Shown piece by piece: positions 13,801 through 25,700 of a stretch of DNA of 64,000 bases; position 1 is the stretch's first letter, and every line of letters starts with the position of its first letter. Below the pieces are notes generated by a model, which saw only the letters and a list, made by a program, of their open reading frames with translations, did no database searches and was not told where the DNA came from. The stretch is from Prunella strophiata (lineage: Eukaryota > Chordata > Aves > Passeriformes > Prunellidae). Location: contig JAZBQD010000013.1 in NCBI GenBank assembly GCA_036583965.1, forward strand, positions 8,569,763 through 8,633,762, in the 5' to 3' direction. Made by a program: the position numbers and the translations under genes.

Positions 13801-14859
13801 ATATCCCTGCAATGTAAGGCAGCCCTGTCCACCCTGTTCTTTTCTTGCAAATAAGGGCAACTTGAAATGGATGTCTGAAATCTGAAGAAGTTATTAATAA
13901 TGAATCTGCATTTTGGTAGAAAAAAGTAACACTTTAAAGTGGGAATTAGATTACAGAAGAAACATGAGTCCAAATCCAGAAGAGACACACAAAAGAGACG
14001 CAGTCTCTCCAATGGCCAGTATTTCAGGGGCTTAGCGGGACCCGAACAAACAATTTTTTGCACTCTGATTAAAAGGCTTATTGAAAAATTGCCATGTTTT
14101 TCACAAAGGTGTCAAAGTAGAAAGATGAACTTTCAGCCTTAGCTCAATGTCATGCTGCAGTGCGCAAGAAAAGAACAAACACAAGCTTACAAATGCAGTT
14201 TGTTCTCTGTATCATGAAAGCCTGGCAGAACTCCAGTGCTGGAGTAATGCCAAACCAGCACACCAGTGTCTTTGATCTTCTAAAGCGCATGTTTTCCTTT
14301 AGTGTTTAACATCTCAACTAATTTAAAATCAATGTATAAATGGCTTTCAGAAATAATTGTGAGCACCAAAATCTCGACATTTCATAACTGTTCAGATCGT
14401 TGGCAATTGTCACGAGTGGAAACTTGGAAAGCTTCAGGCGCTGAGCTGCCGGCAGCTCAAACACTCTCGGTGCCCTGCATGGCTGTGCATCGCTGCCCGC
14501 AGGTTGCTGAACACCTGCATTCCCATGGATAGAGTATTTCTAGGATTTCTACCTACAAACCTTTTGTCTGAACCCTGGATCTATCAGATCTGACACCAAC
14601 CCATCACGGCAGGGTGATTTCCTTCCTCAGACACCACAGAAGCTCACTTCACCCTCACACAGCACTGCTGCTTCTCAGGAACAGCCTGAGGGCAGCGGTG
14701 CGACTCCCCTGAGGGATTTCTGCATGGTCTCCTGCAACTTGCACTCATCAGTCACTAACCTCGTTGCTTTTTTAGTCTTCTTAGACTAAAAAATTCATTC
14801 TTATGGCATCCGCTACATCTCCATACGTGGCACTTGTGTTCCCCATGATTATGCTTGTG

Positions 14860-15560
14860 ACTGCTTGTGACAGACCGGCTCCGCAAAGGAGACCAGAGAG
14901 AGATTTCAGCTGGATCGCCACGCCAGGCCGGGTTCACTGCCTCCTCAAGGAACTGGTCAACTTTAACCACAGCCATCGCGGCCGAGCCGTGTCCGTGTCC
15001 CCTCACGGCCCCTCGGGGCCCCGCTCTGCCCCCACAGCCGCGCGCAAGCCCCGCCCCTCGCCAGCGCCTCGCGACCGCAGCCCCTTCGTCTGATGCAATT
15101 CGCTTTCCCCCTTGCTCGCGGCCTCGGGCCAATCACGGGCTCTCCCGGCCGAGGCGTCACGCCTCGCAGCCAATGAGCGAGAGCCACGATGGTAGAAATC
15201 CGGGCGTGGCGGCGCGGGGCGCAGTCGGCCGCGCTGGTGACGCCGGGCGGCGTGTGCGCTGTCCTCCCGTGCCGCCATGGCAGCGCTGCCCGGTGCCGCG
15301 GCCCCGCGGCTGCTCCTCATCCCCAGCAAAGCGGCCGAGGCTCCCGGCCCCGCGGCTGCCCGCCATCTGTCCGTTGTCCTACCGGCAGGAGCCGACCCCG
15401 TGCTCCCGGGGATGGAGGCCGCGCAGCCGGCCCGCAAGCGGCAGCGGCTCACGCATCTGAGCCCGGAGGAGAAGGCGCTGCGCCGGTGAGTGGGGGGCAG
15501 CGGTGGGCTGAGGATGTACTTGGTGTGTACAAGATCTCCCGCTGACGGCTGCTGTGCCCC
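14860..15560. promoter_or_regulatory. XBP1: CpG-island promoter of XBP1
   Basis: GC-rich, CpG-dense sequence begins about 400 bp upstream of the XBP1 start codon and covers exon 1. It contains two CCAAT boxes on the plus strand (15129-15133 and 15170-15174), the second being part of an ERSE, and a short palindrome GAGGCGTCACGCCTC at 15151-15165. I see no clear TATA box, which fits a CpG-island promoter. Confidence 0.75.
15170..15188 (+). promoter_or_regulatory. XBP1: ER stress response element (ERSE)
   Basis: CCAAT at 15170-15174, exactly nine bases, then CCACG at 15184-15188. This is a perfect match to the ERSE consensus CCAAT-N9-CCACG, bound by NF-Y together with ATF6 or XBP1s. It lies about 90 bp upstream of the XBP1 start codon. 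Mammalian XBP1 is known to be induced by ATF6 and by its own product through such an element, so autoregulation appears conserved. The role here is inferred from the motif and its position. Confidence 0.85.
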
Positions 15561-17825
15561 GCAGGAAGCTGAAGAACCGCGTGGCGGCCCAGAGTGCCCG
15601 CGACAGGAAGAAGGCGCGGATGACAGAGCTGGAGCAGCAGGTGGTGGAGCTGGAGGAGGAGGTAAGGGGCTGGGGGAGATAAGGGGCTGGAGGAGGGGGA
15701 GGAGTGGAGCGGCCTCCCTGCCTCACGGCTCTTTGCAGAACCAGAAGCTGCTGCGGGAAAACCAGCTCCTGCGGGAAAGGACGTGTAACCTGGCGCGGGA
15801 GAACCAGGAGCTCCGCTGCCGCCTGGGTTTAGATGCTCTGAAGACGGAGGAGGAGGAGGAGGGTGACGAGTTCCAGGTGAGCCGCGCTGCTGGCGTGTCC
15901 GCCCCAGCCTTGGGTAAAGCTGCCCGGCTCCCGGGGTAACCTCGGTGCTGTGGGCAGGGATATGCCGGAAATACCTTTGTCCTCCATATGGAGGCTGTCC
16001 TGAAACTCAGCGGGTGCCAAGTCGAAATGGGTTATGTGGGAAGTAGAACGCTGACTAGTTCCAGGCTGTTTTAAGACAGTTTTCTATCTTACAGAAGTGA
16101 AGTAGAAACTGTTACAGTCACGTAGGTCTGTTTCAGATGTGGTGGAGGGGGTCAGGCTTTAATTTAAAAGTCTCAAACAAAATAAATGTGCAAAGGTAGG
16201 GAAGCTTCAGCTAACTTTGAAATCCTCTTACCTTCAGGTTCCTACAGAACAAGCAAATAGAGAATTTTGTGTTAGAAGCCTTAGCAGAAAAATTGTGATC
16301 TTGAAGATCATGTACTGTACTGGCTGCCAGAACATTTGCAGTGACTGAGTTTTGTCTTGGCACAGGTTGTGAAGGAATCACAGGTGGAGGAGATCAGATT
16401 GGTGACCGGGTCCGCTGAGTCCGCAGCACTCAGACTACGTGTTCCTCTGCAGCAGGTGCAGGCCCAGCAGTCACCATTTCTGATAGTTTCCACATGGATT
16501 CTGATGGCAGTGACTCTTCAGACTCTGAGGTGAGCATCCAGTCCTACAAAAATTGTCCATGACATTCAGAACCACCTGCAGGTTTGAGGACTAGTGTTGT
16601 AACGTTTTGATGTTAAATCATTTGATGATTTCCATTCATTCCAAATCTTGGAATGCTATACCTGTGCCTCAGAACAGCTGTGTTTGCCTGTGTCCAGTGA
16701 GTACAGGAGTTTTAACAACATCCACATGAAAAAGCCCAGCCCCCCCACAGCTTTGGTCATGTGCAGGTCTGCCTAAGCCAGATTTTGGTCCATTCTCTAT
16801 GTAGCCAGCAGGCACTGTGGTGTTTATACTTGATGGATACAAGATCTCAAGGAGATTCTAACAGTGGCTGTAAATCTCAAATGCATGTATAATTCCCAGT
16901 ACCCTTACAAAAAAAGCTGTGGGCAAAGAATGACTGTGCCCTGGCACAGATTGCCCAGAAGGGTGTGGAGTCTCCCTCACTGGAGACAGTCAAGAACCAT
17001 CTGGTGCAATCCTCTGCCACGTGCTCTGCAATGACTCTGCTTGAGCAGGGAAGTTGGACCAGATGTGGCTTACTGTGGTCCCCTCCAACCTGACTTATTC
17101 TGTGAATTTCTGCAAGATAGGTAACTGCCTTAACTGTGTGTTTGATGAAATACTTGGTAATACCAACAACTGTGATTGCATCAGTGTATATTAACTTCCA
17201 CGTAGAGGTTAATAGATGCCACATTTGGTTTGGCTGTAACAGTAATAAACTGCCTTTCATTTTGCAGTCTGATCTCCTCTTGGGCTTTCTGGACAGTCTG
17301 GACCCAGAGTTGTTTCTCAAATATGCTGATTCAGAGTCAACGTGCCTGGAAAAGCTGGATGAAGAGGTCACTGGAGAAACAAATTCCATACCAACCGCCC
17401 TCTCTCCCTCTTTGGGGTCCCCATCAGCCAAGCTGGAAGCCATTAATGAACTCATAAGGTTTGATCACGTGTACACAAAACCCCTAGTAGTGGAGATTCC
17501 TGTTGAAGTGGGCAACCAAACCAATACGCTAGTGAAAATTGAGAAAGAAAATCTCTCTTCATCTGACGACAAGGCCATCCCTGAAGTCCCAGTGTCTGTG
17601 AAGAAGGAACCTGTAGACAGCTTCATGCCTGAACTGGGCTTTTCTCATCTGCTTTCTTCTTGTCATAGTCTTGAAGCCTCAAGCTACCTGTTGGATGGCT
17701 ATAGTGACTCTGGGTATGAAGGATCCCTGTCGCCCTTCAGTGACACATCGTCTCCGCTTGGTGCTGACCATGTGTGGGAGGATAGCTTTGCCAAGGAACT
17801 CTTTCCCCAGCTCATCAGTGTCTAA
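15277..17825 (+). CDS. XBP1: XBP1, bZIP transcription factor of the unfolded protein response
   Basis: Coding exons are 15277-15485, 15565-15661, 15739-15876, 16366-16529 and 17268-17825; all introns are GT-AG and the frame is unbroken. The basic region and zipper run from KRQRLTHLSPEEKALRR (exon 1) through KLKNRVAAQSARDRKKARM (exon 2) into the leucine repeat of exon 3 (NQKLLRENQLLRE). Unspliced mRNA gives XBP1u (265 residues, stop 17455-17457), with a hydrophobic membrane-targeting segment around STWILMAVTLQTL and a C-terminal arrest peptide. Removal of the 26-nt IRE1 intron shifts the frame and gives XBP1s (379 residues, stop 17823-17825), whose acidic activation domain starts near SDLLLGFLDSLDPELF. 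The protein drives ER chaperone, ERAD and lipid-synthesis genes. The start codon is the first ATG of the CpG-island exon. Confidence 0.97.
16424..16449 (+). promoter_or_regulatory. XBP1: XBP1 26-nt unconventional intron (IRE1 cleavage sites)
   Basis: Within exon 4 the two IRE1 loop consensus sequences are intact: CCG|CAGCAC at 16421-16429 and CTG|CAGCAG at 16447-16455. Cuts after each G release exactly 26 nt (16424-16449), and RtcB ligation would join the exons. Removal changes the frame from ...AESAALRLRVPLQQ (u form) to ...GPAVTISDSFHMDSDG (s form), which continues open to 17825. The middle of the intron differs slightly from human as I recall it (GTTCC against GCACC) but the length is kept. 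Confidence 0.95.
16905..17110 (+). mobile_element. CR1 LINE fragment in XBP1 intron 4
   Basis: The stretch GGCACAGATTGCCCAGAAG, GTGGAGTCTCC, then GAAGTTGGACCAGATG and CCCTCCAACCTGACTTATTC follows the 3' end of CR1. The copy lies wholly inside the conventional intron before exon 5. The left boundary is approximate. Confidence 0.75.
17377..17457 (+). promoter_or_regulatory. XBP1: XBP1u translational arrest peptide and stop
   Basis: In the unspliced frame the last 26 residues contain IPYQPP, then WGPHQPSWKPLMNS and the stop. This matches the mammalian XBP1u pausing peptide (PYQPP...HQPSWKPLMN) that stalls in the ribosome exit tunnel so the mRNA can reach the ER membrane and IRE1. Here one serine follows the MN that ends the human peptide. 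In the spliced frame the same bases encode part of the XBP1s activation domain, so the DNA is under selection in two frames. Confidence 0.88.
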
Positions 17826-18244
17826 CCTGGTAGTGTTAAGTCCCTGTGAACTGTCCTGGCAGGATTATCAGCAGTGCCCCTTTGGGGTGTGTGTGGGGAA
17901 AATCAAGTCCAGAAAAGTGTTTCTCATCTTTACCATGCTAGTAGATGGCATGATGGTATGAAAAAGCCTAGGGTGTCCTGTCCTGCCCTGGCTCCCCCCC
18001 AGTCAGTGTTGGCTTAGGAGAGAGGCAGGTTTGTTTCTCAATAACTTGCTCATTCTCTATGAACCTGAAAATGTTTTGTTTTCCAGTTAAAATTTTAACA
18101 TCAAAAACTAAAATGGGATATTCATGTATAGACAACTGGGCTACACCTTAATAGTCTCTAAGTCTTACAGCTTCACTAAATGCTTGTTTTCCATTTGCTA
18201 TGTAGAGTTGCTTTGTCCATTTAATATTTAACTGTATTGGTGCA

Positions 18245-18250
18245 ATTAAA
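18245..18250 (+). terminator. XBP1: Possible XBP1 polyadenylation signal (ATTAAA)
   Basis: ATTAAA lies 420 bp after the XBP1s stop, with a T-rich stretch (CCCTTTTTTGCC) about 20 bp downstream. It is the best candidate I see in the expected 3'UTR interval. Confidence 0.5.
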
Positions 18251-21200
18251 ATGCAGTGCAGCTCACTGACCCTTTTTTGCCTAAGAACTCAGTGGGGAGG
18301 GGAGAGTGTCTGGGCTTTGGAGACTTTAAATCAGGTCCCTTGGTGTCTCATCCTGCCACAATGCATTGAGGAGCACTGCTCATAAGGTGTCTGCAGCTGG
18401 ATGCTTCAGCAGTTCCCTTTTGGGGATACTGGATGTGGTAGACAGGTTTGTGTGAGGGCCAAAAATACTAGAGCAAAACCTTTCAGCCTCTATAAGGCAG
18501 ACAGGTGGCAGGAGCTTGAAGTCTGAACATTCAAAAGTCAGGGCAGTGGTGGCACCCTGGTGGTCAGTAATGCTGTCCAAAATTCTCAGTCTGAGGGGAG
18601 GTGGGTGCGAGACAAAGCACAGTGTGAAAATGCTTGCAGATTCTGTATTACCACAGGAAATCCTGAAGAGTCAAATGGACTTGTCAGGAGCTAATTTCAA
18701 GTACCACAGCAGGACTGCCCATTATCCACATCCATTTGCTCCAGGATCCAGTATTCATCACAATTTTAAAAACACTTGAAGAGACAGAAGAAATTTTATA
18801 CTAAAAGTAAGAGAGGTGTTGCAGGTGTTGGCACAGCTGTTCTTGGTTTCAGTGCTATTTCATGTTTTGCATTCAATTTTGGCAAAAATAACTTGGGGTG
18901 GGGAAGAAAGAAAACCAGAGATGTTTCAGTCAGCAACATTCAAGGTGACAGGACTGCTTTGGATTACAAATTTGAGTAACCTAGTTTATAATGAAGGATT
19001 CCACCTGAATAGTGGGTAGGAGTAAAGACTGTGTTACACAGCTGTGCAGTGTAACAAATTTAGATTGAAAATCCAAGTAGTCAGAAGAATAAGTTCCTTT
19101 ACTTTCAAGGTGGAAAATAGGGATGACTGGAAGAGTATCAAATTGTTGCAAGTCAAAAAAAAAAAAAGCAGAAGTGAGGATTTGATCTGTACTTTTGCAA
19201 TACATTTTGTTAGTATCCTTTTAAGGAGTCCCAGCTCCTCCTGGCAACCATGAGCAAGCCATTTTGACATGTAAAATCTCCAATGGAAATTGTGTTACAG
19301 TCTCCTTTCCAGCACAGTAGGATATGGGATGTGCTTAACAAGGTTGAAGTGTTAAGCACATGAGACACAAATGTTCAAGGTTCAAGGATGTGGTCTTTGC
19401 ACTGTTTTGCTTCCCCTTTTCAACTTAACAGCTCTATCCTGGCATGCTTTACCCTGACTTACTGGAACCCACACTGGGTCCCACAACAAGCTGTTAATAG
19501 TTACTGAGACCTCTTCCACTAAAAACACAGAACTAGTTCTTGTTTGGCATCTAGAAGCCTACTACCAGTCAGAATTCCTATCAGCACTAGTATTTTCTAC
19601 TAGAATCAAGTCCACTGAGATGGTACACAAAAAATAAGTCTTACCTTCCAACAAAATTACTAAAATCTGAATTTAAAACTCTTCTCAAACATTCCTTAAC
19701 TTTAAGAATACTTAGCTTGCTTAGTTCTGAATAGTTTTATTCTGAAGTAAAATGAAAGATCTCAAAACAGAAGCTATAGCAACACTTACTGGTACCCCTA
19801 TTGTTTTGTCAGAGGCCTTTGGGTAATGACAGACTTAAAATAACTCTTCCTTCCTCGCAGCTTCAGGTTTATTCTATTCTGCTGTTGGCCTTCCCTTGTC
19901 CTGCTGAATACTGAGGAGGAAAAAAGGGGCAGTGCCTTTGACAAAACATTGTTAAATTCAAATCTTAAGCCAGAAGAGTACTTTACTGTCCAGATGAAGC
20001 ACTGCACATAGGCTCCCAAGGTTTTGTCACTCTTACCAGGAATGAAACAGTCATCTAAAAAATATTTTAGAAAATTTATTGAAAACTGACATACAAAGGG
20101 TGATTTGGTCCCAAGAGAAGACAGACCAGAATCGGATCTTTCGTATTTCAAAATAATGTTTTTTCTAATACTGCATCGCATTTGCCATCCCGTTTGTGAA
20201 CAGCATTAATAAAAGTCTTTTAATGAAGACAACAACAAATGAAACTCACAAATACAGAAGTCTGTAAATGCCCACAGCTTGATCTCTCATCCAATCACCC
20301 TCTCCAAGTGATTGCTGAAGCAAGGATCTTGCTCAGTGCTCCTGTTGCTTGGTTCCCACTCTAGCCCACTCTTCTATCAATTTAAGCAACTCAACCCCAC
20401 TGTCTCCTATCACAAGGGCAGAAATGCAATTTGAAAAAACGAAAGCAAATGTTTTCTGTCAAAGCAAACTTCTTAGACAATTTTTTTCTCCATCTCGTAG
20501 TCTTTGCCAACAGTGTACCACTTTATTCTTGTTTTAGATGGCATGTGACAGGTCAGTGATGCCCTATTGGCATTGAATTAAGAGGAAACACACCTCTGAA
20601 AGTCAACCTTTGGTACAAATCTAGCAGGAAAAAAAGTATGCTTAAAAAAAGCCATCTACAACAATTTCTTATTCTGCAAATCTGATATGCAGTTTGGTGT
20701 TTTTAAGAGGAAAACAACTGCATCATTTAATGTATTTAGGCCTTCCACAGTTTTTTACATCTTCTGTTGCAGTTTCAGTGTTACTGAGATGGTTTTATCA
20801 CCTTTTTGAAATTTTCATCCTTTTTAGTTTATTTAGGATTCAGAGCTTTCACCCAAAATACTTCCAACTTTGAACTTTCACTATAATCCAGCAAGCTGAA
20901 AACCAGTTACTTACTTGGAGGCACCACATTTTCTACCTGCAGTGACTACAGCCTTCTCTGAACTGACTGCTGTATGTTCTACTCAAGCACTGGAGCACAT
21001 CAAAGGCTGTAGGTTTTAAACACGTTCAGCAGCTGAATAATACGTAAGAAGTTTTACACAGTTCATGCAAAAGATTTATAGCAGACCCTGAAATGAAATT
21101 AGGCATTATAGCAAGATAGGCTGCACATGTTCTTCAACTTAACAAACCTTCCAGAATGGTACTGGTTTCCAGAGTAATACCTAATCAAATGCTGGAGTGT

Positions 21201-22795
21201 TTTTAGTGAAACTCTAAAATGTTTTATCAAGAGACAGAAAATTTCAGACAACCTTCAACAAAAGCAGCAAGATAAACAGGGTTGAACAAACAGGTATCTT
21301 TTCAACAACCAGAAGGAAATAAAGTATGACTGCAAAAAGAGAAGACTGATTTTAAACTTTCAGCTATGGGTAATTCAACAGCAAAGAATATTACCACAAG
21401 GGTTATCTTTTAGCTGTGCAGAGAAGAGTAGATTTTCTTACTTGAGCAGCTGCATTACTGTGTACTTGCTCCTTTATGTTAGCAAGATGTCAAAACCAGA
21501 TTGGGACGTAGGACTCTGAACAGAACTTATTACTTGGAAAGGGATTTCTTATGAAAAGCCTCAATTCAGATATCACTGAGAAAGATCAAGGGCTTAGTAA
21601 CAAAAGATAAAACCCTTAAACAAGTTAGAGAACCTTAAGCAAAAGGAACTGCAGTGCATTGAGAAAAGGTACAAGCAATAGCTCATTGTGGGTTCATTTC
21701 CTTGGCACCCTGTGCAGGGTAGAAAATTCTTTTGGCATACATCTGTATAAACAATGTGATGTTATGTTATTGGCACATACTGTGGCTTAAATTTTATGTC
21801 TAGATTCTCAGGAAAAAGACAGGCATCTCCTTTACCTCACCACCAATGCCACCAAAGGCTGGGAGCTTGGGCACAGACAATAATCCAGCATTTGACCCTC
21901 CTAATGGCAGCAAGCAGCCATTATCCCTGTTATCTGATTTACTTATCATGTTTATCCAAATCAATGGATGCCATTAATTTAATCAGAAGTTACACTGCCT
22001 TTCCAACTCCATGCATACAAAGAATCTCAGCACAATGTAAAATGTAAAATGTGAATCTCTTTGCTGAGAACCACTTTTCTTCAAACTTTGCATTGTTTGG
22101 GGAGGAGAACATCAAAAACCCACAAATAAAATTGAGAAGCCAATGAACCAAAGATGACTGAAGTTAGGAGGTATCCTGCAAGTTGTAAGTGCTGGCTTTA
22201 CTTTCTACAAAGCAAAAGACTTAAGCTCAGCTGTAATACTCCTTCCCTACCACCCCATGGATTGTGTAATTTCTACATCTGAGCTTACATAAAGTCCAAA
22301 CAAATAAGATGGTGTGAAAAGCTGTATTACCAGAGGGACTGCTTTTCTATCCATGACTAGATTTGAAGATATTTCTTCCTTTACATTTTGTAATTCAAAT
22401 TAAACCAAATGGCCAAGCATAGTATGTGCACCAGTTTCAGTGGCTCAGTAAGACAAAGGTGTGGCTTAAGCCACAGTTACATTCAGTATTTGGATTTTAT
22501 GCTTTACAGGGCAATTAAGAGGATATTTCACCATTAGGCAAGATGGAAAGCTACTTCCCTGTTCCAAAGGCCTCTGAATTACCTTTTCAGTAAAAGAATA
22601 TTTAACAGATTGGAACACAGAAATCTTAGGGTGTTTCCTGGCCACCCTATGATTGTGGTGTGCTTATGATTGTTAGTAAGAAAACAAAAAACAAATAATA
22701 TAACTTCAGATTCACACATCAAACCAGAAAAAAATAATCAAAAAACATCAACAATAAGCATCAGAAGCTCACCACTTCCAGTCTAAAATCTGGCA
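18251..22795. other. Convergent spacer, probably CCDC117 3'UTR in its right part
   Basis: The region between the 3' ends of XBP1 (+) and CCDC117 (-) is AT-rich and mostly unique. On the minus strand several AATAAA signals could end the CCDC117 transcript (20828-20833, 20522-20527, 20075-20080, 19868-19873). A 127-codon minus-strand frame (19798-20181) has no recognisable domain and is probably fortuitous. I see no other gene. Confidence 0.5.
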
Positions 22796-25700
22796 TTACA
22801 ACTCCATTTCTTCTTCTGCACACCCAGATATTCCCAAACTAGCATATGGATCTGGAGACATGGCAGTCTGTTGTGATCCAGGGAACGTTTCAGTCTGTGG
22901 GTCAAAAGGAGCTCTTGGTGTTGGCTGTTTAGCTTGACACACTTCTGTACTCTGCTGCTTGAAGTTCTTAACAGAAACAGACTTCAGTTTATCTGTCATA
23001 AATTCAGGAAGAGGTTTCCAAAGCACGAGCTCCATAGAAGGACGGCTCCTAGAAGGGATGGAGTTTCAGTAAAATTTAAGTTTTCCAAGCAGAGCTATTA
23101 AATGCAGAAGACCTGTATCTTCATCCTTTGAGCTAGCCTGGAACCATATTCCAGAAGATATATACCTTTTTTCCCCCCCTATTAAATTTCCTCTTCCCTA
23201 ACTAGTTCCATTATTTCTAGTTCTAACCCTGTATTTCCTCTCTTTTTTGCACCAAACTTGACCACTGTTGGTCACACTTCAAGATCTTCTCATTTTGGAA
23301 ATTCATACACATAAAACCAAAATTGATACTGGTTCACTCAACAAATTTCACTCTGTAGACATGAGGAGTACAAAACAGACATTTGATGACCACTAGAGTA
23401 ACACTTATTTCTTTTTTACATTAGGACAGTTTTTCCTATTTTTAACCAGATGAATGGTCTGTTATACAATGTTGGCTGCACCATGCAGTAATCAAGGACA
23501 TCTCCATAAACATGAAACGAGGTCTCTCTTTTCATTTGCACGTGTTATCTACATAGCACCATGATTTCCTCCAGAACTTACATAGATTCTATTATTTTCT
23601 TTGTCAGGACTTCACCAAAATCCCTCTTCATCCCTTTCTTAAGGGTATCTGACAGGATAAGAGTGGGCAGATTGCTAACATTTCCATCAGCATGAACTTC
23701 CTCATCTTCATCAATTATCCTAGGAATGGAGGGGGAAGAGGGAGATAAACACTATTGAGCATACTGTTATCAGGAACATCCACTGCAGACTACAGTCACA
23801 TCTACGTGCTCTGCTCTGTGCAGATCTCTGACCTAGGCTGGGTACCAGAAGCAGCAGGGCCATGTTAATCTCTTGGGCCAAAATATCCTGAGAAGGACTC
23901 ATCACAGAAGCCACTCGAGCAGCAGTGCCACTTCTGGTACCTGAGCTAGCTTTGTTACCCCTGTGTGATCCCAGCAGTGTCAGTGCAAACATACACTGAG
24001 AGAAAATAAACAAATTCCCTCCAAGGGAAACTGTACTGTTCACTCACATTACACAAGTGAGTCTCAGCTATGCAGCTGCTTCACCTGCTCAATTCCCCAA
24101 AACTGGAATTGAGAATTATTGCAAAGGTACTGGAAATTGAGCTTCACTTTTCACAATGCTGCGCCAGTTTCTGAGATTAAATCAGCACCAATTGTTGAAG
24201 TGTTTAGAACAACTGGAATTATCTCCTTTGTTTTTTGTTTTTGTTTTATGGAAAATTTAGCAGCATAGCTGGGAAGAATAGGGAACAATCTTCCAAGAAG
24301 ACCAAAGCAGTCATAGACAGATAATAGAGACAGATTTCACTACTCTGATTTACCCATTAAAAAAGTAACAGTCTAACAGTACCTTGCTTCTCCTTATGCA
24401 TCATCTATGGAGTAATCTACAAAAAAATCCTGTTTTAAAATTTCTGCAACTTTTGCCTTTTCTAATCATCTGCAGTGGTCATTATAGATATTTTGGAATA
24501 CCAGCTCACCTGCAATCAACTGATACATACACATGCCATTCCCAGAAATCTTTCAAGGGCCAGAATGCACAGTAAATTTATTAAAAGACTACAGCAGACT
24601 GTCTACAGCCACCCAATTACCCCACACCACACCATCAGCAATTGAATCTCAGCCTTACTGCATATGTGCAGAGAGACCTCTCTGGTTCATGCTACTCTCT
24701 CCACTGATCAATTCACATCTATTTTAAGTTTAAATCACAGAAAAAGCTGCAGTTGGTTGAAAAAAGCTGAGCTCAAGCCTGAGCAGGTAAATGTTAGAAT
24801 TTGAGCTCTGGATGCTCACAGAAGAGCATTAAACCCCATTATGGCATATTGAAATTGCATAATGATTGTGAGCAGGGTGTTATTTACTCAGCATCTCCTG
24901 CTCTAGCACCCTCAATTTCAGATCAGCCTGAAAGACTCACAGGCACCATAGGTAGCCTAAAATGAAATAATTTGAACAGAAGGTTCACCTCAGACTTACA
25001 GCAGTGTTCTCACACTGCTAAGTGCTAGATTTACCCCTGAATGCCCACCAAAAAAGGGAAAGCTCAGCAAAGCCAGGCTACTCAATCCCTGCATTTACCT
25101 GTCCTCAATTTCCTGAAGCTTCCTGCGAGCAACCTCGCATTGCTGTTCCCCCATTGTCTGATCCATTTCTTCACAGGGAATTTCTAACATGGCAGTTTCA
25201 GGACCGGCTGCCACCATACTGACTTGCTACCTCCCCAGCTGCCTGCTGACCTGCACAAAGAATCCATTCTTCAGTGCTGGGATTCAAAGGGCAATTTTTG
25301 GCTCCTGTCAGTCTCTTCTTCCGCACAGGACAGCTAGGAAACAAAGTAAGTTTACAATTGTCAAAAAAAGAAACGTGGCTTCTACAGGAACAAATGTCAT
25401 AGAAAGTTCATTTCAGCAGTTCTGACACACTATGGCAGTGCAACCTCAACAGAGAAAATACATCCACATTGCTTTTAGTAAAATGTGAGTAGCTATTCAG
25501 GGAAATCAGTGCCACACAATTAATTAGGTAATAGAAATGGATTTAGGCTCATGTGCAACTAAAGGGAAGAGTTCCAAATGGAAACAATGATAGATTTTCT
25601 TCCTGTTTGTATTGTAGGTGAGATGTGCTGAAATCTTTAACAAAACAAAAAGCAAATCAGGATTTTTCAGGCTATAAAAGACAAATTAATTTACCCTTCT

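Larger units (their letters stand above)
5561..14750. other. Intergenic region between ZNRF3 and XBP1
   Basis: About 9 kb of AT-rich, mostly unique sequence lies between the divergent genes ZNRF3 (-) and XBP1 (+). I recognise one CR1 LINE fragment (6945-7241) and a small CpG-rich patch (7735-7875). Short open frames on both strands are of the size expected by chance and show no family I recognise. Distal regulatory elements are possible but not identifiable by eye. Confidence 0.6.

Noticed and set aside
19798..20181. 127-codon minus-strand open frame
   Set aside because: No recognisable domain, and it lies in the probable CCDC117 3'UTR. Likely chance.
25099..25333. A micro-intron explaining the CCDC117 exon 3 frame change
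   Set aside because: The two coding frames meet within a few bases, too little for an intron, and no suitable GT-AG pair lies there. A one-base insertion is simpler.
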